In this document: in pieces, positions 25,315-37,209 of the stretch | How the letters are laid out: each line of letters opens with the position of its first letter | Numbering within the stretch: the first letter of the stretch is position 1 | Source of the DNA: Anisus vortex | Taxonomy: Eukaryota; Mollusca; Gastropoda; Planorbidae | Direction: 5' to 3' | DNA: 64,000 nucleotides | Assembly (NCBI GenBank): GCA_949126835.1 | Contig: OX421508.1 | Span: 13,408,272 to 13,472,271 of the forward strand | The notes under the pieces: generated by a model | The model's database searches: none | Seen by the model: only the letters and a program-made list of their open reading frames with translations | Told to the model about the DNA's origin: nothing | Position numbers and translations under genes: made by a program

Positions 25315-28300
25315 CTCATTCATTCATTCACTCAATCATACATTCATTGATTTATTTATTCATTCATTCACTCAATCATACATTCATTGATTTATTCATT
25401 CATTCACTCAATCATACATTCATTGATTTATTCATTCATTCACTCAATCATACATTCATTGATTTATTTATTCATTCATTCACTCAATCATACATTCATT
25501 AATTTATTCATTCACTCAATCATACATTCATTGATTTATTCATTCATTCATTCACTCGATCATACATTCATTGATTTATTCACTCATTCATTCAATCAAT
25601 CATACATTCATTGATTTATTCACTCATTCATTCATTCACTCGATCATACATTCATTGATTTATTCACTCATTCATTCATTCACTCAATCATACATTCATT
25701 GATTTATTCATTCATTCACTCAATCATACATTCATTGATTTATTCATTCATTCATTCACTCGATCATACATTCATTGATTTATTCACTCATTCATTCACT
25801 CAATCATACATTCATTGATTTATTCACTCATTCATTCATTCACTCGATCATACATTCATTGATTTATTCACTCATTCATTCATTCACTCAATCATACATT
25901 CATTGATTTATTCAGTCATTCATTCATCCATTCACTCAATCATACATTCATTGATTTATTCACTCATTCATTCATTCACTCAATCATACATTCATTGATT
26001 TATTCATTCATTCACTCGATCATACATTCATTGATTTATTCACTCATTCATTCACTCAATCATACATTCATTGATTTATTCACTCATTCATTCAATCATA
26101 CATTCATTGATTTATTCACTCATTCATTCATTCATTCACTCAATCATACATTCATTGATTTATTCATTCATTCATTCACTCAATCATACATTCATTGATT
26201 TATTCATTCATTCATTCACTCAATCATACATTCATTGATTCATTCATTCATTCACTCAATCATACATTCATTGATCTATTCACTCATTCATACATTGACT
26301 CAATCATACATTCATTGATTTATTCATTCATTCACTCATACATTCATTGATTTATTCATTCACTCAATCATACATTCATTGATTTATTCATTCATTCACT
26401 CAATCATACATTCATTGATCTATTCACTCATTCATACATTCACTCAATCATACATTCATTGATTTATTAATTCATTCATTCACTCAATCATACATTCATT
26501 GATTTATTCATTCATTCATTCACTCAATCATACATTCATTCATTGATTCATTCACTCAATCATACATTCATTGATTTATTCATTCACTCAATCATACATT
26601 CATTGATTTATTCATTCACTCAATCATACATTCACTGATTTATTCATTCATTCATTCACTCGATCATACATTCATTGATCTATTCACATATTCATACATT
26701 TATTCACTCAATCATAAATTCATTGATTTATTCATTCATTCATTCACTCGATCATACATTCATTGATCTATTCACTCATTCATACATTCATTCATTCATT
26801 CACTCATTCATACACTCATTGATTTATTCACTCATTCATTCATTCATTCACTCATTCATACATTCATTGATTTATTCACTCATTCATACATTCATTGATT
26901 TATTCACTCATTCATACATTCATTGATTTATTCACTCATTCATACATTCATTGATTTATTCACTCATTCATACATTCATTGATTTATTCACTCATTCATA
27001 CATTCATTGATTTATTCACTCATTCATACATTCATTGATTTATTCACTCATTCATACATTCATTGATTTATTCACTCATTCATACATTCATTGATTTATT
27101 CATTCATTCATTCACTCAATCATACATTCATTGATTTATTCACTCATTCATTCATCCATTCACTCAATCATACATTCATTGATTTATTCACTCATTCATT
27201 CATTCATTCACTCAATCATACATTCATTGATTTATTCATTCATTCACTCGATCATACATTCATTGATTTATTCACTCATTCATTCACTCAATCATACATT
27301 CATTGATTTATTCACTCATTCATTCAATCATACATTCATTGATTTATTCACTCATTCATTCATTCATTCACTCAATCATACATTCATTGATTTATTCATT
27401 CATTCATTCACTCAATCATACATTCATTGATTTATTCATTCATTCATTCACTCAATCATACATTCATTGATTCATTCATTCATTCACTCAATCATACATT
27501 CATTGATCTATTCACTCATTCATACATTGACTCAATCATACATTCATTGATTTATTCATTCATTCACTCATACATTCATTGATTTATTCATTCACTCAAT
27601 CATACATTCATTGATTTATTCATTCATTCACTCAATCATACATTCATTGATCTATTCACTCATTCATACATTCACTCAATCATACATTCATTGATTTATT
27701 AATTCATTCATTCACTCAATCATACATTCATTGATTTATTCATTCATTCACTCAATCATACATTCATTCATTGATTCATTCACTCAATCATACATTCATT
27801 GACTTATTCATTCATTCACTCAATCATACATTCATTGATTTATTCATTCACTCAATCATACATTCACTGATTTATTCATTCATTCATTCACTCGATCATA
27901 CATTCATTGATCTATTCACATATTCATACATTTATTCACTCAATCATAAATTCATTGATTTATTCATTCATTCATTCACTCGATCATACATTCATTGATC
28001 TATTCACTCATTCATACATTCATTCATTCATTCACTCATTCATACATTCATTGATTTATTCACTCATTCATTCATTCACTCATTCATACATTCATTGATT
28101 TATTCACTCATTCATACATTCATTGATTTATTCACTCATTCATACATTCATTGATGTATTCACTCATTCATACATTCATTGATGTATTCACTCATTCATA
28201 CATTCATTGATTTATTCACTCATTCATACATTCATTGATTTATTCACTCATTCATACATTCATTGATTTATTCACTCATTCATACATTCATTGATTTATT

Positions 28301-28382
28301 CATTCATTCATTCACTCAATCATACATTCATTGATTTATTCACTCATTCATACATTCATTGATTTATTCACTCATTCATTCT
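25315..28382. repeat. 3-kb TTCA-based satellite with internal duplication
   Basis: Imperfect tetranucleotide (ATTC/TTCA) units organised into ~36-44-bp blocks (CAATCATACATTCATTGATT, then TATTCATTCA...). Landmark variants (TTCATCCATT at 25923 and 27151; TACATTGACT at 26291 and ~27523; TCATAAATTC at ~26713 and ~27945) recur about 1.23 kb apart, showing a large tandem duplication inside. It starts 47 bp after the ZnF2 exon. Confidence 0.95.
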
Positions 28383-28916
28383 GCATAACTTTATTTTACA
28401 TGGACGCTAACAGTTTATTTCACCAATTGCCTCCCCTCCCTTATTTTCTGTGTGTAGGCTACCAGTAAATAAAAAACTACAGTAGAGACATCAAACTGGT
28501 TGCACCGTTTCACGCAAACCGGTTCTTAAATTATTATTTTTTTGTTCAATAAAGTTTAAAATCATTTCACAAATTGAAATGAGCTGAAAAATTTTCAATA
28601 ACCGGTTTCCGGAACTCAGGGATTCCAATGTAATAGTTCTTACGTCAGCATTCTTCCCGTCATGATACACTTATACAATGAAAATGTGAGACTGCTTGGA
28701 TGTCTCTGCATTCCTTAGTGTTTCTGTATACATCCTGCATTGTAGTTAGCACTAATTGTCTTATCAGCATGAGCTATGCTCTTCTAAAGGCTTCTCTCTT
28801 TGTACCAAAATATAGGGCCTATGTATCCCTAACAAGCGATGGGCTGTTTGCGGCCTTTTGGCTTTCATATAATTTGTGCAGTTATATTTTGAACACGTAT
28901 ATAAATTCAGTGGACA
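28383..28916. other. intron, no gene
   Basis: Unique AT-rich sequence with ACCGGTT motifs; nothing recognised. Confidence 0.5.
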
Positions 28917-29105
28917 TTCATTAATGGATTATTTCAATGGACGTTCATGAATGGATTAATTCAATGGATGTTCATTAATGAATGGATTAATCACTTGATG
29001 TTCATTACTGGATTAATTCAGTGTACGCTCATTAATGGATTGAGTCAATGGACGTTCATTGATGGATTAATTCAGTGTACGTTCATTGTTGGATTAATTC
29101 AATAA
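28917..29105. repeat. ~31-bp minisatellite
   Basis: About six diverged units of ATGGATTAATTCAATGGACG plus TTCATTA. Confidence 0.85.
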
Positions 29106-29769
29106 ATATTTCAGTTAATATTTCAGTAAACATTCTTCTTGTGTTTGTCAATGAATCTTGGCAACATCAACCGCTTTGTTCATTTACCTGGAGAACTATT
29201 CTAACAACTATTGCCATAATGTTACCTTACTATTCTAGAAATGTATGTGTGAACCTTAGGTTTTGTATTCTGTGTGTTATGGTGATGTTGGCCCGAACTC
29301 ACTTCCTTATGGAATGCCTGCCTTGCTTATTCACTTTGGGGTTACTCCATCTTGCTTGTCTTGGTACTAAGAAATAATAATTTAATAGTTGGTTTGTATG
29401 TTTGTTGATACAGACACTTACGGGCATTTAGCGAAATCCCAGTCTATATCCATTCATTGAAATGTGGTCAAAACTAACCAATTACAGACATGCATATTAC
29501 CCCTACCCAATCAAGCTACCATAACCTATACAAAATAAAAATAAAAAACAGCTAACATTACTCTAGCATTGACTGCAAGAGAGCAAACAGCTCCGCAGGC
29601 TGGTTGACAGAAGAAGATCCATTCAATGAAAACCATTTAGAATCTAGATTTTAATTCAGTCTAGTACAGAGTCATTCAGAGTTTATATAGTCTTTAGGGT
29701 TATAGCAGTTCTAGTTCTATGTCTTATTTACTAACTTAGCAATCCCAATCTACGACACCAACATTTAGT
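29106..29769. other. intron, no gene
   Basis: Unique sequence; no exon or element seen. Confidence 0.5.
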
Positions 29770-29938
29770 CAACCACCCACACCTACACTCACTCACACCT
29801 AGTCAACCACACATACACATCTAGTCAACCACACATACACATCTAGTCAACCACACACCCACATCTAGTCAACCACACATACACATCTAGTCAACCACAC
29901 ATACACATCTAGTCAACCACACACCCACATCTAGTCAA
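29770..29938. repeat. 22-bp minisatellite
   Basis: About seven units of CATCTAGTCAACCACACATA+CA; it ends 56 bp before the 24-nt microexon, directly upstream of its pyrimidine tract. Confidence 0.9.
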
Positions 29939-29994
29939 ACTGCTTGTTCTCCCTCTGTGTGTTTCACTGACCTGTATATTCTTCCACCCTTCAG

Positions 29995-30018
29995 CAGACT
30001 CAAGTCAAGCAGATGCCG
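29995..30018 (+). CDS. mbl: mbl 24-nt microexon
   Basis: A 24-nt exon encoding QTQVKQMP, phase 0/0. It has a strong CU-rich tract and AG (CTTCCACCCTTCAG) and a GTAAGG donor. The acceptor is a NAGNAG tandem (CAGCAG), so one Gln may be optional. A TGC-containing CU-rich stretch lies just upstream, the type of context seen at neuronal microexons. It falls in the linker between ZnF2 and the next exons. The call rests on splice sites, frame and position; no homologue is recalled. Confidence 0.7.
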
Positions 30019-30479
30019 GTAAGGGATATCACCCAGTCAAAAATATTGTATATTTTATTAGAGTGTCTAAATATTAACCCATGTTGTTCTATGTACATAG
30101 TGTTATGTTAGAAATTAACCCCTTCTGTGTAACACTGATGTTCAAACACAACAGTAACTAGACTATTACTATTATACACCACATAGCAGCCATTACTTTC
30201 ATTATATGTAAAAAAAACACAGTATATAAAAAGTGTTCAATCCAAAACCATGGAAGACAGAAGTATAAAGTATTTTTTTCTGCACACATATGAACACAAT
30301 AATTTGTGATGAGCTAAATTTTGAATGTATTACGTTTTGTTTCTTCCAATGAAACAATTTTTCAAATCTAATCATTGGTACACAAGGGGATAGAATTAGT
30401 TTCCAAATATTTTTTTCTCATCTATTGTTTCTATGTGGTATATGTGTTGTGCTTCATGTGTAGAGAGACACTATGTACA
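30019..30479. other. intron, no gene
   Basis: AT-rich unique sequence. Confidence 0.5.
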
Positions 30480-31365
30480 GAGCTATATATATAGGTGTGT
30501 ACTATGTACAGGATTATATGTAGGTGTGTACTATGTACAGAGTTATATGTAGGTGTGTACTATGTACAGAGCTATATGTAGGTTTGTACTATGTACAGAG
30601 CTATATGTCGGTGTGTACTATGTACAGAGCTATATGTAGGTGTGTATTATGTACAGAGCTATATGTAGGTGTGTACTATGTACAGAGCTATATTATGTAG
30701 GTGTGTACTATGTACAGAGCTATATGTAGGTGTGTACTATGTACAAAGCTATATGTAGGTGTGTACTATGTACAGAGCTATATGTAGGTGTGTACTATGT
30801 ACAGAGCTATATGTAGGTGTGTACTATGTACAGAGCTATATGTAGGTGTGTACTATGTACAGAGCTATATGTAGGTGTGTACTATGTACAGAGCTATATG
30901 TAGGTGTGTACTATGTACAGAGCTATATGTAGGTGTGTACTATGTACAGAGCTATATGTAGGTGTGTACTATGTACAGAGCTATATTATGTAGGTGTGTA
31001 CTATGTACAGAGCTATATGTAGGTGTGTACTATGTACAGAGCTATATGTAGGTGTGTACTATGTACAGAGCTATATTATGTAGGTGTGTACTATGTACAG
31101 AGCTATATGTAGGTGTGTACTATGTACAGAGCTATATGTAGGTGTGTACTATGTACAGAGCTATATTATGTAGGTGTGTACTATGTACAGAGCTATATGT
31201 AGGTGTGTACTATGTACATAGCTATATGTAGGTGTGTACTATGTACAGAGCTATATGTAGGTGTGTACTATGTACAGAGTTATATGTAGGTGTGTACTAT
31301 GTACAGTACAGAGCTATATGTAGGTGTGTACTATGTACAGAGCTATATTATGCAGGTGTGTATCT
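30480..31365. repeat. 29-bp minisatellite
   Basis: About 30 units containing GTGTGTACTATGTACAGAGC and TATATGTAG, with a 32-bp variant (TATATTATGTAG) recurring at intervals. The LTR element is inserted about 115 bp past its end. Confidence 0.95.
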
Positions 31366-31482
31366 AAACCTGGTTTGCTGTTGTGTGTTAGCTAATTGTC
31401 TTAGCTGGTCACAGATAGGTTGGGATATGGGCTGTCAGGGCTTAGCACTCACATATACATATATACTCACATATATATATGC

Positions 31483-32108
31483 TGTTACGAATCTCGGTCA
31501 TAAATGAATGACGTAGTAAGGCATTGACCTCTTAACAAGTGCGTATCAGAGTCCAAAGCGACCAAGGTTTGACCTTTATGCCCTGAGGGCAGTTTAAATA
31601 AAATAATTCGTTCAAATCCCGTGGAAATTGGGGGATAATTCTGGATCGTAGTAATTATAGAGAAAGAGGTTAAAATGCGTATTAAGACCCTGTAGAATCT
31701 TCGATGATAGTTTTCTTTGTAAAGTTCCTACCTCCTTAAAGTTAGTTCAGTTTAAACGTTTGTAGAGTGAAGTCGCTATATTCATACATGTACATATAAT
31801 GCCATTTTATTGATACTTATGTTGCCACCAGTTGATGAAGTTTATTGATCGTTTATATTGAGTCTACAATTTAAATAAAATTGTTTATTCAACAACTGGA
31901 GTTGTTTGATCTATCGTTGTTGAGAAAGGTGTTGAAGATAATTATCACGAATATAACTACATTACTGCATAGACCTGTCAGTCAAGGAACCCCTAGCTTG
32001 GGCTACAGATTAGCAGAATCTAGAGACTTCTAATAAAGATACAACTATATTCATTGAATCCGATTTAACGAGTCGTAATAATAGTCAAACCTAAAGAGGT
32101 CCATAACA
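31483..32108 (+). repeat. 5' LTR
   Basis: 626 bp, from TGTTACGAATC to GTCCATAACA. Line-by-line comparison with 37210-37834 shows one difference, an extra A near the end (GTCAAACC against GTCAACC). AATAAA-type signals are present inside. Confidence 0.95.
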
Positions 32109-32128
32109 ATTTGCGGGCTTGCGTCCGA
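32109..32128 (+). promoter_or_regulatory. primer-binding-site candidate
   Basis: The sequence directly after the 5' LTR (ATTTGCGGGCTTGCGTCCGA) resembles, with a substitution and a 2-base gain, the tRNA-Pro-type TTTGGGGGCTCGTCCGG primer site of some LTR elements. It does not begin with a clean TGG. Weak call. Confidence 0.35.
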
Positions 32129-32282
32129 TATAGTTGTATAGTGAAGCATATATTCAAGTTGTGTTGTGTTGTGTGTTGGAGCAGTGACCTACTGAGCAAG
32201 CCTAAGAACGCTGAAATTATTCTTCCGATTGGAAAAACGTAAGTTGGAAAAATTTACATTTTTAAAATCTCTTAACTAAAGA

Positions 32283-35036
32283 ATGGAATTTATTGAAAAT
32301 CCAGAAGAAGAAGTTCTGAAAACTTTATCAATAAAGAAGTTAAAAGAGATCGCTGAGATCTTAAAGATAGAAGTTACTGAAACTACACCATCGAGGACTG
32401 TGTTGACACAGCAGATAAAAGATGTGTTGATTGCGAGTGGCAAGTTGAAAGTAGAATCAAGCGCGGAGGGATATCAAGTTGAAGGTCAGACGTCGAAATC
32501 TATGTCAGAACAGTTTAGATTTCAGTTAGAAATCAAACGGATGGAAATGGAGATGGAACAAAAACGTTTTGAGATGGAAGAAAAACGTCTTGATCGAGAG
32601 ATGGAAGATAAGAAAAGTCAAAGAGAAAGTCAGGAAAGAATAGAACTGGCGAAGATAGGCGCTACTAAAAAAGAATCTCATAATGATGTAGAGATGGCCA
32701 GATGGAAAAAGCTAGTCCCTACCTACATTGATAAAGAAAGTGAAATAGCTAATTTCTTCCAGACCTTTGAAATTTCTTGCAGAGATTTTAAGTTCCCAGA
32801 AGATAAATGGGGAATATTAGTCAGAACAGCTTTTACTCAGGGAAGGGCAAGAGATTGTGTTCTATTATTAAAAGAGGAGAATTTAAATGATTATGAAATC
32901 ATTAAAGACACTGTACTTAAAGCCTATAACCAAATACCGGAAAGTTATCGGAAAAGGTTCCGTCAGTACACAATGTCCCCTTACCAAACACACTTAGACT
33001 TCCTTAGAGCAGAAGAAAAGTTAATGGATCAGTGGATAAAATCCAGAAATATCTCCACATTAAAAGAAATGAAAGATATCATTCTGTTAGAGGATTTTAT
33101 TAACAAAGTGAGGCCGGATATAAGAATGTATTTATCCGAGCGTGATATCACTGACCCACATAAGGCTGCTGATTTAGCTGAACAGTATACATTGTGTCAT
33201 AGGACAGCTGGTGAAAAGAATGTTAATAGGCCACAACGGCAGGCAGAAAACACACAAAAACATCGTGAAAAAGAGCATTTTGTGAAACAAAATGATGTGA
33301 ATAAGAAACCTGTCAACAAAAACGTCCGATGTACTTTTTGTAAAAGAACAGGACATAGCATCGAAGACTGTTGGAGTATACGAAGCGACAAAAGACCTAA
33401 CAAAGTGGTCATGTGTGCCAGCCATGCACAAATACAGAATGTACAAGAAAGCGAAGATACAAACGAACTGAATTCGAAGAAAGATTCTTCTAAACCAGAA
33501 ACACTGAGGGTGGATTTGCCTGAGAGCAAAAGTCAGAAGGTAGAGAAATCTACAACTGAAGATAATGAGGATAAATATCCTGATTATAAATACAGAATGG
33601 CTACTATTGGATTGGTTGTCCAAGTCCATAGAGACGAAAAAGTAGACCAAAGTATTTTTGACTCGAACAAGAGTCTGAAGTCATCGAAAGATGAAACAAC
33701 ACCCGAAAGTCATGGTCAAGGGAAGAATAAAATTGACACAGAGACCCTGTGCAGTTTTCAACCGTTCATTAGTGAAGGTTGTGTGGCCTTACAAAAGGAA
33801 GGACCACTGAAGTCCGTAAAAATATTACGAGACACAGGAGCATCATTAACACTGCTGCTTAAAGATGTATTACCATTGAATGATAATACATTGACAGGAC
33901 AGACTGTCCTATTGAGAGGTTTTGAATGGAAAGAAGAAATACCTCTACATAGGATATACCTCACATCTGACTTGGTGACAGGATATGTGACAGTTGGAGT
34001 AATATCAAAACTTCCTGTTGAGGGCATATCCGTTATCCTAGCAAATGATTTGGCGAAAGGGAGGGTGAGACCTGAACTGATTGTGAAGGAAAATCCAGAC
34101 CCTAGTCCTATTGTGGAGACAGGAAAAGAAAAAGAACTTTATCCTGTAGGTGATGTCATAAAGGGTATGACACCACAGAAAAAGAAAGAAGAAACTATCT
34201 CACAAGAAAAGAAAAAGAAAGAAGAAATTCTCCCACGAGAGAAGAAAGAGGAAGAAGAAGTGGAACGTGATACTACTATTTTCTCCATGATTGATGATTG
34301 TCCGAAAGGAAATGAACAATCAAAGAAGTCATCACAAAATGAATTGATTGCTGAGCAGAAAGTAGACCCAGAGTTGCTACAGCTGCATGAGAAAGCTGTC
34401 GACGAGAAAGAAAATCCTACTACTGATGTCTATGAACATATAGACCACAGCATGAACAATCAACAATGCAAACCTGCAGTTGCCGGTACAGATGAAGATT
34501 TGAGGAGCATCACTGAAGGAACGAGTGCGGAGAGCTGGACCGAAACTACCAAAAGCTATGGGTTACCACAATCCATACCGACAGATCGAAGGACCAACTT
34601 CGCCCCGGAACTCTTCAATCCAGTACTAAAGAACTTATGCCTGGAGCAGGAGATGTCAACTGAATCCCATCCGGAAAGTCGAGGAGCCTATGGACCAATC
34701 TTTGGACCCACTGTCCAAGGACCACTCAAACTACTTCAAGAGGAATGGCAGACCGAATTGGATCTCCTTGGGCTGAGCAAGTACCTAGATAAGTACATAT
34801 ATTTTTTGTCTGACATAACTGTGTTTGTTAGAAAAAAATTGTACACTGCTCACATGCAGATGCCATTGTTGTGTGATGAAAAAAAGGCAAAAATATTATA
34901 TCATTTGAAAATGATGAAGCCTTACCTTCTGAAAACAATTGGAATAAGCTTGATGTTGTTAACATTGTTACTCTTATTTGTAAAATTTATGCCTGGAGTA
35001 CAGGATGAATTGAATGACAAATTCACTGATAGTTAG
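32283..35036 (+). CDS. retrotransposon Gag-protease fused to integrase remnant
   Basis: 917 codons, no internal stop. Residues 1-60 resemble a SAP-like helix pair; 85-135 is a highly charged coiled coil (KRMEMEMEQKRFEMEEKRLD). Residues ~138-305 resemble the SCAN domain, itself derived from a Gmr1-like Ty3/gypsy capsid. A zinc knuckle CTFCKRTGHSIEDC is at 350-363. The aspartic protease has DTGAS at 517 and a later VILANDLAKG. About 190 charged residues follow, then at ~757-830 a piece of integrase core (IPTDRRTNF ... HPESRGAYG). The upstream catalytic Asp is missing and the DDE glutamate position after HPES is changed. A hydrophobic helix (~883-903) is near the end. Start chosen at the first ATG after the leader. 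Confidence 0.85.
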   Translation: MEFIENPEEEVLKTLSIKKLKEIAEILKIEVTETTPSRTVLTQQIKDVLIASGKLKVESSAEGYQVEGQTSKSMSEQFRFQLEIKRMEMEMEQKRFEMEEKRLDREMEDKKSQRESQERIELAKIGATKKESHNDVEMARWKKLVPTYIDKESEIANFFQTFEISCRDFKFPEDKWGILVRTAFTQGRARDCVLLLKEENLNDYEIIKDTVLKAYNQIPESYRKRFRQYTMSPYQTHLDFLRAEEKLMDQWIKSRNISTLKEMKDIILLEDFINKVRPDIRMYLSERDITDPHKAADLAEQYTLCHRTAGEKNVNRPQRQAENTQKHREKEHFVKQNDVNKKPVNKNVRCTFCKRTGHSIEDCWSIRSDKRPNKVVMCASHAQIQNVQESEDTNELNSKKDSSKPETLRVDLPESKSQKVEKSTTEDNEDKYPDYKYRMATIGLVVQVHRDEKVDQSIFDSNKSLKSSKDETTPESHGQGKNKIDTETLCSFQPFISEGCVALQKEGPLKSVKILRDTGASLTLLLKDVLPLNDNTLTGQTVLLRGFEWKEEIPLHRIYLTSDLVTGYVTVGVISKLPVEGISVILANDLAKGRVRPELIVKENPDPSPIVETGKEKELYPVGDVIKGMTPQKKKEETISQEKKKKEEILPREKKEEEEVERDTTIFSMIDDCPKGNEQSKKSSQNELIAEQKVDPELLQLHEKAVDEKENPTTDVYEHIDHSMNNQQCKPAVAGTDEDLRSITEGTSAESWTETTKSYGLPQSIPTDRRTNFAPELFNPVLKNLCLEQEMSTESHPESRGAYGPIFGPTVQGPLKLLQEEWQTELDLLGLSKYLDKYIYFLSDITVFVRKKLYTAHMQMPLLCDEKKAKILYHLKMMKPYLLKTIGISLMLLTLLLLFVKFMPGVQDELNDKFTDS

Positions 35037-36555
35037 TTACCAAACTTACTATTTTAAAACTAAATCCCTTACTTGTGAAGAAAAAGGAATGAGTAAAAGT
35101 ATTGTTAGAGTAAATATCATTATAGTGTGATATTTCTAAACAAACTTGTTAGGTTGAGCATTAAAAATAATTGCTATAAGAGAAAAAGATCAGTTTTATC
35201 CGCAGAATTGGTTTCTAAATCAGAGGACATTATAAATGTGGACTGATTATAAGATATGTTTGAGAATCTCTGGAAATGATAATTGAAACATTTGGCAGAG
35301 AGGATAATTTGATTGAAAAAGATGTAAATGGTTTTAAGAAAAGAGAATTTTTCTATCACTAAAGTATTGAGAAATGTTTTTATTGTACTATGGAAATTTA
35401 TTTTATCATGTACTGTTGTTGAAATAATTGCCCTGAGTCAGGATGCAAATTTCTTCTGTGTGAATTTATTCATTTATTATATTATCATTGAATGTATGAT
35501 AATGTAGGGTAAAAATAGTTGCAGCAAGGCAGAACTATGACTAAAAAGAATTCCAAGAATTGTATTATATATGATTTTTCACTTTTAGGATACTGTTACA
35601 TGAAAAGCAGATCAAAAGTAGAAACTAATAAAACTTATCCTTGTTTTGTATAAATTTAGGATATGTGCCACTGACTTGACACTGTAAACCAGAATGGTTG
35701 AGAATGTCATGGTTGAGAATTTATAATGTTGACACACCAATGTTCAACAAATGTATTATTATTTAAGGATTTCATGTCAAGATTGTAAAACTAATCTATA
35801 TTTTTTTGTATTAGTTAAAATAGATTGAATGAATTGTACCGACAATCAAAAGATTGGGTAGACCTGAACACTGTGAAGTAACAGAGGAACCTAGAATCTA
35901 TGAATAAGGAATAAAACCTTTATGGAAAATGGAAAAGAGCAATGTACCCCACTGAAAAGATTGGAAATGAAATGTTTTACCACACCAGTCAAACAAGCAG
36001 TTTGTTTTGTACATAAATTGTTACATTGATTTCTCTCTGAAAAAAAAAAAAATTAATAGTAGCCTATGCTTAACTCTTTTCCACTTCAATAATATTGTAT
36101 TTGAAATGTCTTTAATGTAATCTAAAGAAAATAATTACTTACTGTTTAGTAATAAGATTGTATGAAGATGATAACTTGCTTTAATTGATAGTTAATTAAG
36201 TGAATTAACCAATTTGTTTTAAGTAAATCCATGATTGTCTGAATGTGTCAATTCAAAACTGCTACGATGTGAACTCTTTTAAAAAGAAAATAATGACGTC
36301 GAAAGGTCATGGTAAAATGAAAGATTGAAATATTTTTAATGATTTTTGCTATAAACTATTTTAATTCGTGAACAGACTATGTTTAATGTTCTTAAAATAA
36401 CATAAATGAATTTGACTTTGAGAAGATAATGGTTGTTAAATAATGCTCATTTAGTTACGATAACTATTTAATCGCGTAGCAATATTTTTTTGACCTAGGC
36501 TGTGATGAGGTAAATTTGCATAGCGATGTCAACCTTGTTAAAATCAATTGAGAAT

Positions 36556-36592
<37 letters not shown>

Positions 36593-37195
36593 GCGGAATT
36601 GACCTCAATCTGTTGTCTCGCCACAGAAAGTTGTCTAATGTGTTAGTCAGCCTACAGGCTTAAAAAAATACTGTCTACACGAGCAATAATGTTTGTAACG
36701 TGTAATTAGGTCAGGTCTAGTAGTATTTTTTTCATCAAGAGCGTTTGTTTTTTTCTGCTTATGAAAAAAGAAGTCGTGTCTGAATAGACCTTAAATGATT
36801 TTTCTTTTGTTGTTTGATTACAAATGTAAAAGATATTAGTTTATAAATTAAATGGACGAGAGAGTTTTTATTAACGTGGAATGTTATTAACTTGTATTAT
36901 ATTATATCTATTAAGAATGATTATGTATTTTTCTTGTATACAAGATTTAGATAAACAATTTAATTGTCCATTGTTTTGAATTAAAAATCGAATGATTGAA
37001 TGACTATAGTTAAGCCATTTGATAAGATGAATTTATATTGCATATATTATTATGTTATTGTTATCAGTTCGATTGAATTATTGAGATCGCCAATTGAACT
37101 GTATTGTTTTTCCCGGAATATTTTCTTTTATAATTATTCCTTAAAATTAACATTTTTCGTATGGTTAAAATGTAAAGGAAATAATTATAAAGCTT
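35037..37195. other. non-coding internal region of the LTR element
   Basis: 2.2 kb, AT-rich, with no ORF longer than ~76 codons and no recognised pol or env domain. A (GA)n run lies at about 36555-36590. This is where the rest of pol would be expected in a full element; it reads as unrelated filler rather than decayed pol. Confidence 0.6.
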
Positions 37196-37208
37196 TAGAA
37201 GGGGGGGG
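37196..37208 (+). promoter_or_regulatory. polypurine tract
   Basis: AGAAGGGGGGGG immediately before the 3' LTR, the expected plus-strand priming site. Confidence 0.85.
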
Positions 37209-37209
37209 A

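Noticed and set aside
25315..28382. CRISPR-like regular repeats
   Set aside because: Continuous tetranucleotide-derived satellite with no unique spacers, in a eukaryotic intron.
33174..34027. Minus-strand ORFs inside the LTR element
   Set aside because: Antisense shadows of the Gag-protease frame with no family features.
35037..37195. env gene in the LTR element
   Set aside because: No ORF over ~76 codons; the only membrane helix is at the end of the Gag-protease ORF.
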